From Benincasa hispida (lineage: Eukaryota; Streptophyta; Magnoliopsida; Cucurbitales; Cucurbitaceae), in contig NC_052359.1 in the NCBI RefSeq assembly GCF_009727055.1, positions 8,539,733-8,603,732 of the forward strand: DNA of 64,000 nucleotides. Reading direction: 5' to 3'. Under the pieces are notes generated by a model. The model was not told where the DNA came from, did no database searches, and worked only from the letters and a program-made list of their open reading frames with translations. The position numbers and the translations under genes were made by a program. Position 1 is the first letter of the stretch, and every line of letters begins with the position of its first letter. Shown piece by piece: positions 37,246 through 49,249 of this stretch.

Positions 37246-37318
37246 TTATAGAGTTATATATATATTAACATATTTCTTATATAATATTCTTTTCCTTTTA
37301 TTGCAGTAAATTGATACT

Positions 37319-37639
37319 ATGGTTAATATTCTTATAGTCGTTTTTTATGGTGGACATTGGACTCATTACAATTCTTGTCAGAATTATAGTATTGCTGGAG
37401 TTTTTATTGATGATATGATAGACTTCAATGGTTTAATTAGTTTGACATTAGGTGAAATTTAGTTGGATGTTTTAATAGAATTATTAGTATTAGATTTTGG
37501 TCAAACTAATATTCAATTTGTATTCCAAATAAAGGAAGATAATGATGTTGGTTGGTATTTGTTTTTGGCTAAAAATTTAGGGATTAAGCATCCTTTAGTT
37601 GCTCATATTAGTCATCATTTTGTAGAAGAATCTTGTAGT
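37319..37639 (+). pseudogene. MULE transposase, N-terminal fragment
   Basis: The frame starts at ATG 37319, six codons after a splice-acceptor-like TTTTATTGCAG. It opens with residues resembling the conserved start of plant MULE transposases (VVFYGGHW, then a YSIAGVFID segment). It is interrupted by an in-frame TAG at 37457-37459, then continues with LDFGQTNIQFVFQIKEDNDV and LVAHISHHFVEESCS before the LTR insertion at 37640. In intact relatives about 200 or more residues follow before the catalytic core; those are missing here. The protein would bind the terminal repeats and cut DNA in the nucleus, but this copy cannot be functional. Confidence 0.65.
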
Positions 37640-40180
37640 TGTTAGGTTTTATGTCCTAAAACTCGTGGTTTTGTAAAATAATAAACTTATTCTGTAAAAC
37701 AAAAAAGTTGTTATTGATGTGTGGATTCAATAAAGTTGTTATTGAATATATGAATTGCTTATTTCGTTTCAGAAATAAATCTAATAAACTAAAAGATCCA
37801 TGACTGTTACATGAGTACTTAAACTTTATTGGAGACATAAGAGTGGATCAGGTTCGAGTAAATAGTCTAAATGATCTATAGTATACGAATAAAGATGGAT
37901 ACCTTATTCTAGTAACACTATCGGATGCAACCCACTCTGTAGTTGTTATAAGAAGCTGTAAAGTGCTACAAACGAAGTGATCCTAATTCATTCATGTGGT
38001 GATATGAGAAGTGAGGGCGTTCTGTGCAATGAGTTTTCATAAGATTGGACCAAGAAATAAAGTCACTCTTACTTTATAACATTGTTTACTATTTAAGACT
38101 AACTATTTCATAACGATGACCTAGGTAACTTAACCTTAATCCTGAGTTAACTATGAACTCCTATTTATTCAGGATTATCCTTAGATTTACATAGGTGAGG
38201 ATTGACTCAACAGCGCTAGCTCAATAAACCTCCCATTTCAGGGGTAAAACCGGATAGATAGCTAGAGACATAGGGTGCAAGAAGGAATTTACTCCTACTC
38301 GCTTTCAAGGATAGTAAAAAGCTTGTTCCCTCAAGTTCTGACTCCCGGTCTTGAACAAAGGGCTCCACCTTCTCATTAGCTCGAGAGGGACTCAGTCTGA
38401 TGATTAGATCACAAACCAATTGTTCATTAGAGGATCGGTGGGACTTAAGAAATAAGAGGTAATCTCGAGGATAAAACAACCATTTGACCCAACCATTTGA
38501 CCCAGCTTTCAGGGATAGTAGAAAGCTTGTTCCCTTGAGTGCTTGTCGTTTAGGAAAAGGTACATGATCGTGTAGGTTTTACTAAGCGATCGTCTAGTAA
38601 ATAGTAAGCAATCGTTTAGGTCTGCTCGACGCACTAAGCAATCGTTTAGAAATCGTGTGCGATCCTCTAGTGCGAGGGTGTGCGATCATTTAGGACGATG
38701 GGCGCTATCGTATAGGCTCTCAATGCTAAGCGATCGTGAAGTTTTCACACAGTGAGGAAATTTTTGAACTCTTTACAAAATGAAACCAATTTTCATTTTA
38801 TTCTTCAGTTACAAGAACCAAAATCAATCTTCCCACTTTCGCACGATTTAAGAAAAATTCTCAGCCAATTATCTCATAACCGTCTATTTAAATAAATAAT
38901 GAATATAATCATATTATATTGTTAACCTATAGTTTGATATTACATATCACATATAGTAATTTGTCTCTACTTGATATAAATCATATTTATATCCAATATC
39001 CTCCAAAATAATGTATATCATACATTTAGTCAATTATATCATATATAATTGAACTGCCACTTGTCAATTTGAACATTTCAAACTGACCCAAAAACTGATT
39101 TTCAACTTTATCCAAGCTACCAAGGGGGCCTTATGAACCTGTGGCTCGAAGCTCCAACTATACGTGAATAGTAAACTAAACTCTTTAGCCACGAGATCCA
39201 CCATCCGTTAATTGCCAGAGATTCCACTAAAGACCAACAGCTGAACTCTTCTTACCACAGATATATTTCTGTGTCCATCGGATATACCCAATCCTGCGTA
39301 CGATGACCCTTCGCAGATGTTCATAAGTACAGTTAGGCCAATTTACTGTTTCGCTCCTGTAGTTACATTTCACTCCTCAAGTACCACTGATCCCTCTAAT
39401 GAACAATACAACATAGTCCAACTATGTGTGAACATCTCTCGAGCCAAGAGAAGGTATGTGGCGCCACATCGTTCAAGCCCTGGAATCAGTCCTTAAGGGA
39501 GCATCTATCTACTTGCCCCTGCTTCAGGGAAATAGTGAATTTCATCTTGTGTAGCTGAGTTCCCAGCTCCCAAATCAGACGAATCCCCAAAGTGGTAGGT
39601 TTGAGTTGGTGACCTGGCCACTCGCGTCCATGCAAATCAAAGGACCACCATCAATGGCAGAAGTTCCCAACTCACTCAGGATTAAGGTCATGTTACCTAT
39701 GGTCATTCTAGTGAAGTGAAGTCTCTGTCATGAACGGTGTTATATAACAAGACATTAACACTTCGTGGTTAGGTTTTATACAAACTCTTTGTATAAAATG
39801 CCCCCGTTCGTATGTCCCCTACACGAATGATCAGGATCAAACCATTTGTGACAAGTCACAACACTTGTGACCATTCCACAAAGCGGGCAACATCCGTAGC
39901 GTTACCGGGATAAGGTTTCCCTTCTATATCCATATATTATAGACCATTTTGGTTATCACTTAAGACATGATCCACTTGTATGTCACCACATATATGCTTA
40001 AGTTACATCCAAATAACCAGGGATTTTAGGTTTATTGGTTTGCGGTAAAGCAAATAAAACAATTAACTGAGCAAAATCAAGAAGTGAAGTAAAATATCAT
40101 ATATTATACATCACAAGCATTCGTATAAACTGTTTACAAACTATAGGACACGAGACTTTAGGGCATCAACCCCAATAATA
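37640..40180. mobile_element. Inverted pair of family A LTR pieces inserted in the MULE
   Basis: The left piece (37640 to about 38545) is a plus-strand family A start, TGTTAGGTTTTATGTCC onward. The right piece (about 38546-40180) is a minus-strand LTR ending in the reverse complement of TATTGGGGTTGATGCCC. They meet head to head without the usual middle portion of the first copy. A short stretch at 38500-38542 (AGGGATAGTAGAAAGC) repeats 38308-38335. No matching target duplication is present, and MULE coding sequence is missing across the site, so this is a rearranged rather than simple insertion. Confidence 0.7.
38555..38760. repeat. CGATCG-word array inside a family A LTR
   Basis: Repeated short words of the form AAGCGATCGT(T/C)TAG occur about eight times with variation (for example TAAGCGATCGTCTAG, TAAGCAATCGTTTAG, TAAGCGATCGTGAAG). 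Similar words are at 40910-41080 and 21470-21600 in other copies of the LTR. Confidence 0.75.
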
Positions 40181-40521
40181 GGTTCATTTATTGAGGGGTG
40201 GAGGTACTGTAGACCTACCATATCTATTGATGGCTTGTTTTTTAAGTCTAAGTTTGGTGGTACTCTACTATCAGCTTCCACACTAGATGGCAACAATAAT
40301 ATTTTCCCCCTTTGCATTTGCTACCTTAGATTCTGAAAATGTTGTATTATGGAAATGGTTTTTTGAATATATACCATCTAGTTTAGGGGATAGAGAACAT
40401 TAAGTCATTGTCTCTGATCGACATTTGAGCATTCCAAAGGGTGTCTAAAGTATGTTTAACAATGTTGATTACTGTGTGTGCATTCAACATGTTCTGCGAA
40501 ATTTGAAGAAGTTCTTCAAGG
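40181..40521 (+). pseudogene. MULE transposase, catalytic-core fragment
   Basis: The segment encodes CRPTISIDG then STLDGNNNIFPL, the hallmark block around the first catalytic Asp of plant MULE transposases (usual form CRP.I.VDGTHLKGKY.G.LL.A...DGNNQI.PLAF). After two frame breaks it shows VSDRHLSI (second catalytic Asp region) and a CVCIQHVLRNLKKFFK end. The Asp residues are still readable in ISIDG and VSDRH. Stops at about 40337 and 40402 and a frameshift make it inactive. It is cut at 40521 by the solo LTR and resumes in the same codon at 42530-42531. Confidence 0.75.
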
Positions 40522-42525
40522 TGAAGGAACTCTTAAAACAGAAAACCTATGAGTGAAAGCAGATCGTTCCAAACCCCATTGTGAAAGAACAACAACATTT
40601 ACAATCTAACACGAGACAGATATGCATTAAGTAGATTACAATATGATTCAAGGATTAAAAGTAAAGAGATCAAATGAATCATACCTTTGAAGAACTTTTC
40701 TTCAAGTCTTCCCTCGATCTACACCAGCAAAGCGCCCAACAGCACAAACGCAACGTCTCTAGAATATCCTTGTACACAATCGAGTAATACTCGATCCTCA
40801 ACCCTCGAACAGCAAACTCGACACTACCAAGAGGCTACCTTGGTATTCTAAGTATGAGAATCCATGAGGTATGGGCTCTATATGGATTTGGTAGAGGGAA
40901 AAAGGAACTATACGATCGATAAACGATTGAGTAAGTGGGAGAATGAGAAATTCTATCGTATAGACATGGATACTCGATCGTTGAGTAGCGATGAGCTATC
41001 GTCTAGCAAACTCGATGCTTGATCATTGACTCTCTCAAGGTTATCGTATATTCTTTTTCTTTATGTGCGATCGATTATATAAAAATGAAAACGTTTTTTA
41101 TTTTATCCAAGTTATCAAAACCGATTAAAACTTCCCACTTATTCGATTAATAGAGAGCAAAATAACCAACAACAATTATCTCATAATTTTTTTATTATAA
41201 ATAAATATAATAATTAATTTATCATATTATATTTATAACCTATAGTTTTAATACCACATCATATGTAATATTTTAACCACAGTTCTTTTTCTCGTTCATG
41301 GAATTTAATATAAATCATATTTATATTAATTCCTCCAATTAATTTATCTAATACATCAAATCAATTATATCGTATATAATTGAATCAATTTAATTATATC
41401 ATATATAATCAAATTCCCTCTTGTTAATTTGAACATTTCAAACCAACCCAAAAACTAATTCTCAACATGAATCCATTGAGCTACAAAGGGGATCTTATAG
41501 ACCTGTAGCTTGAAGCTCTAACGGTACGTGAATAACTGACTAAACTCTTTAATCACGATATCCACCATTCGTTAACTGTCGGGCATTCCACTAAAGACTG
41601 ACAGTTGCACTTTTCGCACTACAAATATATTTTTGTGTCCATTAGATATAACCAATCAACAGTACGATGACCCTTCACAAATCGCTCGTAAGTATAGTTC
41701 TGCAAATTTACCGTTTTGCCCCTATAGTTACATTTAACTCCTTAAGTACCACTGATTCCTCTAATGAACTATATACGTCATAGTCCCACTGTGAGTAAAC
41801 CCTTCTCGAGACATAAGAAGGTGTGGCGCCATATTTTTCAAGCCCCGGAATCAACCCTTAAGGGAGCAATTTATCTACTTATCCCTACTTCAGAGAATGA
41901 GTGAATTTCGGCTTGTGTAGTTGAGTTCCCAGCTCCCCAATCAGACGAATTCCCAAAGTGATAGGTTTGAATCGACGATCTGGCCACTCGCACCCATGCA
42001 AATCAAAGAACTGCCCTCATAGGTAGGAGTTCACAACCCACTCAGGATTAAGGTCATGTTACTTATAGTCATCCTAGTAAAATGAAAGTCTCTATCATGG
42101 ACGGTGTTATATAACGAGGCTAAACATTTCTTGGTCCAATCTTATATAAACTCCTTTGTATAGAGCATCCCTGCTCGTATGTCTAATACACGAATGGTCA
42201 GGATCAGACCATTTGTAGCACCTACAAAACGAGCCACACTCGTAACGTCAACAGGATAAGGTTTCTCTCCTTTATCCATATACTACAGACCATTTAGGTT
42301 ATCACTTAAAGCACGATCCACTTGTATGTCTCCACATACATGCTTAAGTTACAACGATAACCAGGGATCCTAGTTTATTAGTGTGTGGTTAATGCAACTA
42401 AAATATCTCATATTTCATAGACTATAGTGAATAAAATATCTCATATTATTACATCATAATTGTTTGTTCATACATGTATTTACACACTACAGGATCCTAC
42501 GAGATTTAGGGCATCTACCCTAACA
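40522..42525 (-). mobile_element. Solo LTR of family A inside the transposase
   Basis: A 2,004-bp insert starts TGAAGGAAC and ends ACCCTAACA. CAAGG flanks it on both sides (40517-40521 and 42526-42530). Removing it rejoins the transposase frame exactly (KKFFK then DPLIDQ), which proves the boundaries. On the minus strand it opens TGTTAGGGTAGATGCCC. No internal region is left. Confidence 0.93.
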
Positions 42526-42921
42526 CAAGGATCCTTTGATTGACCAGTTTTACTTTAGTTGTGCTAAATCTTATACTGTTGATGACTTCAAGTTTAATAT
42601 GAGATCTATGGAGTCAATTTCTCCAAACATTCGAAGTTACCTTATTATGTAGGATTTGAGAAGTGGTCACGTGCATATTCTCGAAGAAGAAGGTATGAAA
42701 TGATTACAACAAACCCTTCAGAGTGTGTAAATTTTGTTTTGAAAAAGAACAGACTTACTTGTTGCAAGTTTACTCGATGCAATCAGAGAGGTTTGCTGCA
42801 AAATGGTTTCATGATCGAAGGAAAACTAGTTTGTCAATGAAAACAATTTTGACTCCTTGGGCTCCCATGTCTCGCTGAGAATATATTACATAACCAACAT
42901 GAACAATCAAGAGTTTTCATG
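42526..42921 (+). pseudogene. MULE transposase, region after the core
   Basis: It continues DPLIDQFYFSCAKSYTVDDF and SISPNIRSYL, matching the segment of plant MULE transposases between the second Asp and the SWIM zinc finger. Frameshifts and stops are frequent after about 42650. A donor-like ATG/GTAAAT at 42921 begins an intron that holds a minisatellite array. Confidence 0.65.
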
Positions 42922-43173
42922 GTAAATGTTCTTTATAAAATTGATAGGAGAATGATATTCAGTATGATAGACAGTGATAGATTTGTATCATTCTATCACT
43001 ATCTATCACTGATAGACTGTGATAGACATCTATCATTGTCTATCACTGACAGACTGTGATAGAAGTTTATTGCTAACATTGATAGATTTCTACAACTTTT
43101 TATTTATTTATTTGTTTGGTATGTTTGGTATGTTTGTAATGTGCAGATTTCTTTTCCCATTTTTATTTATTAG
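42922..43173 (+). other. Transposase intron carrying a minisatellite
   Basis: The gap between coding-like segments begins GTAAATG and ends TTTATTTATTAG, consistent with an intron. Its centre (about 42963-43075) is the TGATAGA/TCTATCA minisatellite. Confidence 0.55.
42963..43075. repeat. Self-complementary minisatellite array 4
   Basis: Same half-sites as the arrays at 36.3-37.2 kb (ATGATAGACAGTGATAGA at the left, TCTATCATTGTCTATCACTG in the middle). Confidence 0.9.
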
Positions 43174-43600
43174 GTTCATCCTATTGATAACGTTGAATAT
43201 TCAATAATGGATGGTGATAAATAATTCTTAGTAATGCTTAATTTAGGATCTTGTAGTTGTCGAGTGTAGGATTTTGAAGAAATTCCATGATCATGCACTT
43301 ACTGTTCTTCGACTACTTAACATGGATACTTATTCTTATGTATCTAATTATTATTACTCAAGTGTGTTGTTATCGACATATATGGGTTATGTTCGACCTG
43401 TTGGAGCCCATTCAAATTGGAGGGTTTTAAATGATGGCATTAAAGCATTACCTTCTATTTTTAAATGTTCAACAGGAAAACCTAAAAACAAAGGATTCCA
43501 TCTATAAGTGAAGCTAAAAGTAGTTCATTAAGATGTAGTCGTTGTCATTCTAAATGTCACAATTCTAGGACTTGCAAACTTCGCCAAATTAATCAATGAT
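43174..43600 (+). pseudogene. MULE transposase, C-terminal SWIM and zinc-knuckle fragment
   Basis: Coding-like sequence reads VHPIDNVEYSIMDGDK, a Cys-rich CSCRV..DFEEIPC block typical of the SWIM zinc finger, then (in another frame) LLNMDTYSYVSNYYYSSVLL and VRPVGAHSNW, and finally CSRCHSKCHNSRTC, a CX2CX4HX4C zinc knuckle, near the C-terminus. This is the usual order in plant MULE transposases. At least three frameshifts or stops separate the pieces. Confidence 0.7.
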
Positions 43601-43804
43601 GTAATCATTATAGCTACAATTTGTCTCTTGTATTGCCATATGGATTGATATTAGAACTTGTGAAAGTTATTTTCCCTTTAATTGGTTCTATTATTAAGTT
43701 TGTAAGTGAATGGAAGAATATCTTAATATGAATAAAATTCTTGAATTTCTTTGTTTATATTCCTTTTCTAGATTGAAATATGTGATATACACATTTATAC
43801 AAAC

Positions 43805-43920
43805 ATAGATATACAGTGATAGACACTGGTAGATGTCTATCAGTGTCTATCATTTATACACACTGATATACCATTGTGTTGATATACACTGATATCTTTC
43901 CATTAGTGTATATCACTGAT
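43805..43920. repeat. Self-complementary minisatellite array 5
   Basis: Diverged units such as AGTGATAGACACTGG, TGTCTATCAGTGTCTATCA and ATATACACTGATATC. Confidence 0.8.
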
Positions 43921-44079
43921 TGAGAATAATTAAAAGTAACTTCCCGCAAAGGAACAATTATTGCATATTTGACACAAATCAACATTGCATATTTCCTTGG
44001 ATTGAACTCACAATTAAAAGTAACTTCCAACAAGCAGTTCTTTCCCCAAGTGACATAGAGCTTACAATCATTTTCCTTT

Positions 44080-44137
44080 TTGATAGACTATCACTGATAG
44101 ACATTGATAGACTTCTATCATTGTCTATCAATGATAT
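44080..44137. repeat. Self-complementary minisatellite array 6
   Basis: A short block GATAGACTATCACTGATAGAC followed by TCTATCATTGTCTATCA, just downstream of both convergent genes of the MULE. Confidence 0.85.
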
Positions 44138-44417
44138 AATTCATGATGTATCTAGTAGAATTACATTGGACATATATTTGATAGTAGTTCATTCATCATG
44201 TACCTGATAGAATTTTGTCCAACATATATAAAAAAATTTATAAAACTGATAAAATCAAAGCAGATAACATCATTAGTATAAAACTAGAATTCTTATAGAT
44301 GTAGTTCTATCATCAATGTTCATTGTCACTAGTATTATAATATTCACAAAACAACATAGTTCATTGTTAGTAGTATTGTAGTCTTTTTCAATAACATTCT
44401 AAATTCAATTTCTTATA

Positions 44418-44587
44418 TTAAGTCTGAGAAGGTTGAGATTTAGATCGAGAAGATTGAGATTGAGTTTGAGAGTTCAGTTGAGAGATGTTTAAGCTGAAGC
44501 TTGGAGCACTATCCATCAATGAAGTCGTTTCATTCTTTTTCTTCTTTTTAAGAGATGCTTTGTTCATTTCTGTTCGGAGCTAAGTAG
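44418..44587 (-). pseudogene. C-terminal tail of the MULE second gene
   Basis: On the minus strand a short frame reads NETTSLMDSAPSFSLNISQL, then a Ser/Gln-rich tail, ending at a TAA stop (44418-44420). A PSFSLxI motif followed by a low-complexity tail resembles segments between DUF1985 and the protease-like end in plant MULE-borne proteins, but that is recollection, not proof. It is separated from the DUF1985 fragment by the retroelement block 44588-49249. Confidence 0.4.
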
Positions 44588-47500
44588 ATGTCGTTAGTTC
44601 TACCTGACCCAAAACAAACAATATTTGTAAAGCTCGAACAACAACCTAAACTAACTCGTAATTAAAGTGGAAGTAAGAGGTCGATCCACATGGAAAGGAT
44701 ATTTAATCTTTTCCTTAACCAAGCTTAACATAAAAGCTATAAAACAAGGATTTTTTATTAAGACAAGGAACATACTAAAAATCAAAAGACAAAGGATAAT
44801 TGTAAACAAGTTTACAATAATCTTGTTTCTAACCCAAGTTAAACGTTAAATGTAATTCCTATCATTGAATTCTACAAATTTACTTCACAATCGAATTAAG
44901 CTCGCAACTACCTACTTAACTAGATTAAACCAGTCTCTACAAAGGCAGACAAATAACATTAACCTAGTCAAGAAGGCGTCCTAATCATTAATTAAGGTTG
45001 GATAGTCCTAATCCTAATCAATCTATATGCTTTTACCTCTATTGGGTTCAATAGCGGCCATATAGAAGAGAAAATACGCGCATTAAGTTATAGGATTCAA
45101 TTGTGCCTATTAATTGTCAAGATAGCTTACTCAATTAACCGAATCTTCTTCAAATCTAGTAATTAGTGCATCATAGGATAGCCATTAAACACATGATTAC
45201 TATTGCCTCTTGTAGATCTTGGTTAGACATTCTATCAAACACATTAAAAGCAACCATTCCATCATGAGTGTGGCAAAACCAAGCATCTAGGCTAAACATG
45301 TTCAAGATATAGATCATTCAATATGCTTCAAGAATTAAAAACTGATTCAAGAATGCTCAAATCAGATTGCAAATGATAAAGACAAGTAGAAAACTCAAAA
45401 AAATTGCAAAAACTCTTGAAATAGAAACAAAATTGGTTACTTCACAAATCCATAGACAAATTCATGAAGAATTACAAATTGTTTATTACAATCCAAAAAG
45501 AAACCAAAATCTAACCTAAGTAGGAAACAAAATTATCATAGGGACTAATTGATACAGATAGAAATTTCAGTCTCTATCGAAATTGTGTTTCCTCCCTTGC
45601 AAAAATGAAAAAAAAAAAAAAAAAGAATATTTATATTTGCAGGGTAGCTTCATGACGCTGAGGTTAGCGTTGCAATGCTAAATCGCAAAAAAGCCAAAAA
45701 GCGTTGTGCTTGAGACGTGACGTTTTCCTTAACGCTGCACTGTGCGGGGCGCGCGCGCGAAGACAGTCGCGAAAAAATCCAGAGCGTTGCAACGCTGGCC
45801 TTTTTTGCAGCAAAAGTGAGCTTTTTTTATTTAAGCGTTGCTCGACGCTTCTCCTAGGGTGGTGACGCTTGAGCTTGATGACATTTTGGTAATTTATCTG
45901 ATTCTCTTCAACTTTGTTGACTTTCTTGATCATTTTTTTATCCTTTTTGGTCCATTCAGAGAACATATTAAAAATATGAATATTAATTGTGCATTCATTC
46001 AAAGATGTTGATATGTTCATGTGCATTCATTCATTCAAATTTAATTCATGTTGTTTAAAATTGGCAGTTAAACTTTTAAAATTTTTCTAACAAAGATTTG
46101 AAACCTATTTTGAAAAGAAAACATCTTTTTCTTATAAAGCCATAAAAGAAAAGACTACTCAGTTTTAGTTTATTTAAAGGCTAAAACTAGTAGAAAGACT
46201 ATATCCAACTCTCAATTACTTTTCGCCCTATACTGGCTCGGTTATTGATCTAAAGTATACCTATCTTGCAAAAAAGAGAGATAATTCTAGGACAAGGGTA
46301 TCTTTTTAAACTCACGCACACAAAATATAATTGACATTTCTTTTATCCAGGATAGCTTTCACACTCACACTGTAGGGAACCTATCGCTCTTTTCTCGTGG
46401 GCCCTAACTAACACAATGGAGGAAGCTCTTTTCACCTCTATCCATATACACACACACATTAGTGAAGATTAAGATAAATAAGCAAGCTTGCTTTTTTTTT
46501 TTTTTTTTTTTTTTTGTGCTAGCAAATTTTTTAATTTTTTTTTTATATAAAACACTAGGACCTTTATTATCCTCTTTGTCTAGACTTTATCTCTAAAAAA
46601 AGATAGTTTATCTTAGACCAAAATTTATCCTATCGAGATGACAAAGAAAATTAAGTGGATATGAAGTTTCTAAGAGTTTTGAGATTCTAAATAAATCTAA
46701 AGACTAAGTATTCGATTTTTTATGAAGTTAAAAGGAAAAGAAAGTTTCTTTTAAAAAATGAGTTTCAAATCTTGTTAGAAAAGATTTTAAAACCCCTAAA
46801 ATTTGATTTGTATTATTGCTTGAGAGAATGTGTCATCAAAGTTCATTGATAAGAATTAAAATATTGAGAGAAACAAATGATCCATAACAAACAAAGCGAA
46901 TATGATTCTTGAATGAATAAGCATGCTTTAGAATGGATCATGCGTTAAAAGAAAAAATGAGTCATTAAAAAGAATAATGTCAAGATCATGATATTGTGTT
47001 TCTTTAGAGAATAAAAAAGTATGTCATAAAAATGTAAAAGAGTCTAATCAAGATCATAAAATCCACATAACCTGAGCTCAGGTGCTTAAGGGTTCTAGAC
47101 ATGCAAAGATCATAGAGCAAAAATTTTTGTAAGGCTCATTTTTACAACCCTACTAAAAAATGTTACGAACATGCAATGTACCCCACCCCCAACTTAAAAA
47201 ATTAAACATTGTCTTCAATGTTTATAAAACTAATATATAAGTGAGAAGACAAAAAGAAAGGGAATAGAAAATTTCCTTGATTTCGTGCAATGGGTGGTGG
47301 TAGAAATTTTTCTTTATTTGTTTCTTTTGTTGTTCTTTGTTGTTTCCCTGTATCAATTTTTTTTTCTTTCATTTTTTTGTTCCTATAAAAAGAGAAAAGG
47401 AAAGGAAAAGAAAGGAAAAGAAAACCTACAAGAAAAGAAGAAAGATAGTCTAGAATTTTCTAATCCTAGAAAGCAAATAAAAGTTGTTTTATTTTTTACA

Positions 47501-48030
47501 CTTGGCTACCTCCAGGAAGTGCAAATTTTTAACGTTGATTGCTCGACGCGACCTGTCTTTTATGCTTTTCAAGATACATAGAAATTTGCATGCTTCTCCG
47601 ATCCTCTCTTACATAAATCTATATAGCCTGGAAGAGCTATAAGAGAACTTACCCTTTTACGAGAACCAGACAAGTCGAATTTGGGTTTTCTAATATTTGG
47701 TAAAAAAGAGAAAGAAAAAAAAAGAATCAAATGACTTAAATGACCCAAAAGAGTTGAATGAAAGAAAAGACTCAACAACGGACTCTGACTCATAAGGAAA
47801 ATACGAGAAATTATGAAAGATGCAAAAAATACCAAGAGAAAGTACAATTCTAGGCTTGGAAGCCTCTAACTATTTTACCTGAGATTCCTTAAGATGTGGT
47901 GCGGGCTCATACTTATCCCTACTTATTTGTTCTGAATATGGCATGGGATAAACATCATCTTCATTGTCGATCCAGGAAAACTCCTTAATTAGGGCTTTAG
48001 TGTTACAGACGATGGAAGGCTCTGAATGGT
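44588..48030 (-). mobile_element. Gypsy family G block inside the MULE
   Basis: It starts TGTCGTTAG, like the left ends of the G LTRs at 3735 and 14910. It contains GCGTTGCAACGCT and related words at 45668-45860 together with a GC-rich CGCGCGCGC run near 45752. A polypurine-like tract (minus strand AAGTTGGGGGTGGGG) lies at about 47185-47202, then gag-downstream coding-like sequence (minus strand NEDDVYP) at 47480-48030. No complete domain survives. A T24 run is at 46492-46515 and an A-run at 45608-45624. Confidence 0.6.
46492..46515. repeat. Poly-T run of 24
   Basis: Uninterrupted T-run in the gypsy block; it may be unstable in assembly. Confidence 0.9.
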
Positions 48031-49249
48031 TCTTCAATTTCCTCCAAATTAATGTATCTCATACATAAAGTCAATTATATCATATATAATTAACTAGTTC
48101 AATTATATCATATATAATCGAACTCCCTCTTGTCAATTTGAACATTTCAAATTGACCCAAAGATTGATTCTCAACTTGTATCCAAGCTACCAAGGGGACC
48201 TTATGAAACTATGACTCAAAGCTCCAACAGTATGTGAATAACTGACTAAACTCTTTAGCCACGATATCCACCATTCGTTAACTATCAGACATTCCACTAA
48301 AGGCTGACAACTGAACTCTTCTTATCGTAGATATATTTCTATGTCCATTGGATATAACCAATCATCAGTACGATGACCCTTCATAGATGCTCGTAAGTAC
48401 AGCTAGACCAATTTACCATTTTTTCCCTGTAATTACATCTTACTCCTTAAGTACCACTGATCCCTCTAATGAACAATACAACATTGTCCTACTATGTGTG
48501 AACACCTCTCGGGCCATGAGAAGGTGTGTGGCGCCACATCATTCAAACCTCGGGATCAGCCCTTAAGGGAGCAATCTATCTACTTACCCCTGCTTCGGGG
48601 AAGGAGTGAACTTCATCTTGTGAAGCTGAATTCCCAGGTCCCAAATCAGACGAATCCCCAAAGTGGTAGGTTTAAGTCAGCGCTCTGGCCACTCGCACCC
48701 ATTCAAATCAAAGAACTGCCCTCAATGGCAAGAGTTCCCAACTTACTTAGGATTAAGGTCATGTTACCTATGGTCATCCCAATGAAGTGAAGTCTCTGTC
48801 ATGAACAGAGTTATATGACGAGACGTCAACATTTCGTGGTAAGGTATTATACAAACTCTTTGTATAGGATGCCTCCGCTCGCATGTCCTCTACACGAATG
48901 ATCAGGATTAGACATCTATGACAAGTCACAACACTAGTAACTAATCCATAAAGCGGATCGTCTTCGTAGTGTTACCAGGATAAGGTTTTCCTCCTATATC
49001 CATATACTACAGGTCATTTTGGTTATCACTTAAGACATGATCCACTTGTATGTCACTACATACATGCTTAAGTTACATAAAGACAACTAGGAATATTAGG
49101 TTTATTGATTTGTAGTAAAGCAAATAAAATATCTAAATGTGCAAAGTCAAGAAGTGAAGTAAATATCATATATTATACATCACAAGTATTCGTACAAAAA
49201 AAATGTTTACAAACTCAGGACATGAGACTTTAGGGCATCAACCCCAACA
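48031..49249 (-). mobile_element. Partial family A LTR inside the MULE
   Basis: The right end is the reverse complement of TGTTGGGGTTGATGCCC. Conserved blocks match 38900-40180 closely (for example CCTTATG...GCTCCAAC near 48200 and TAAGACATGATCCACTTGTATG near 49030). The left part of the LTR is missing where it meets the gypsy block. Confidence 0.72.

Noticed and set aside
45664..46026. Minus-strand frame of 120 codons
   Set aside because: It falls in a gypsy LTR-like block with GCGTTGCAACGCT repeats; no relation to a known protein is seen.
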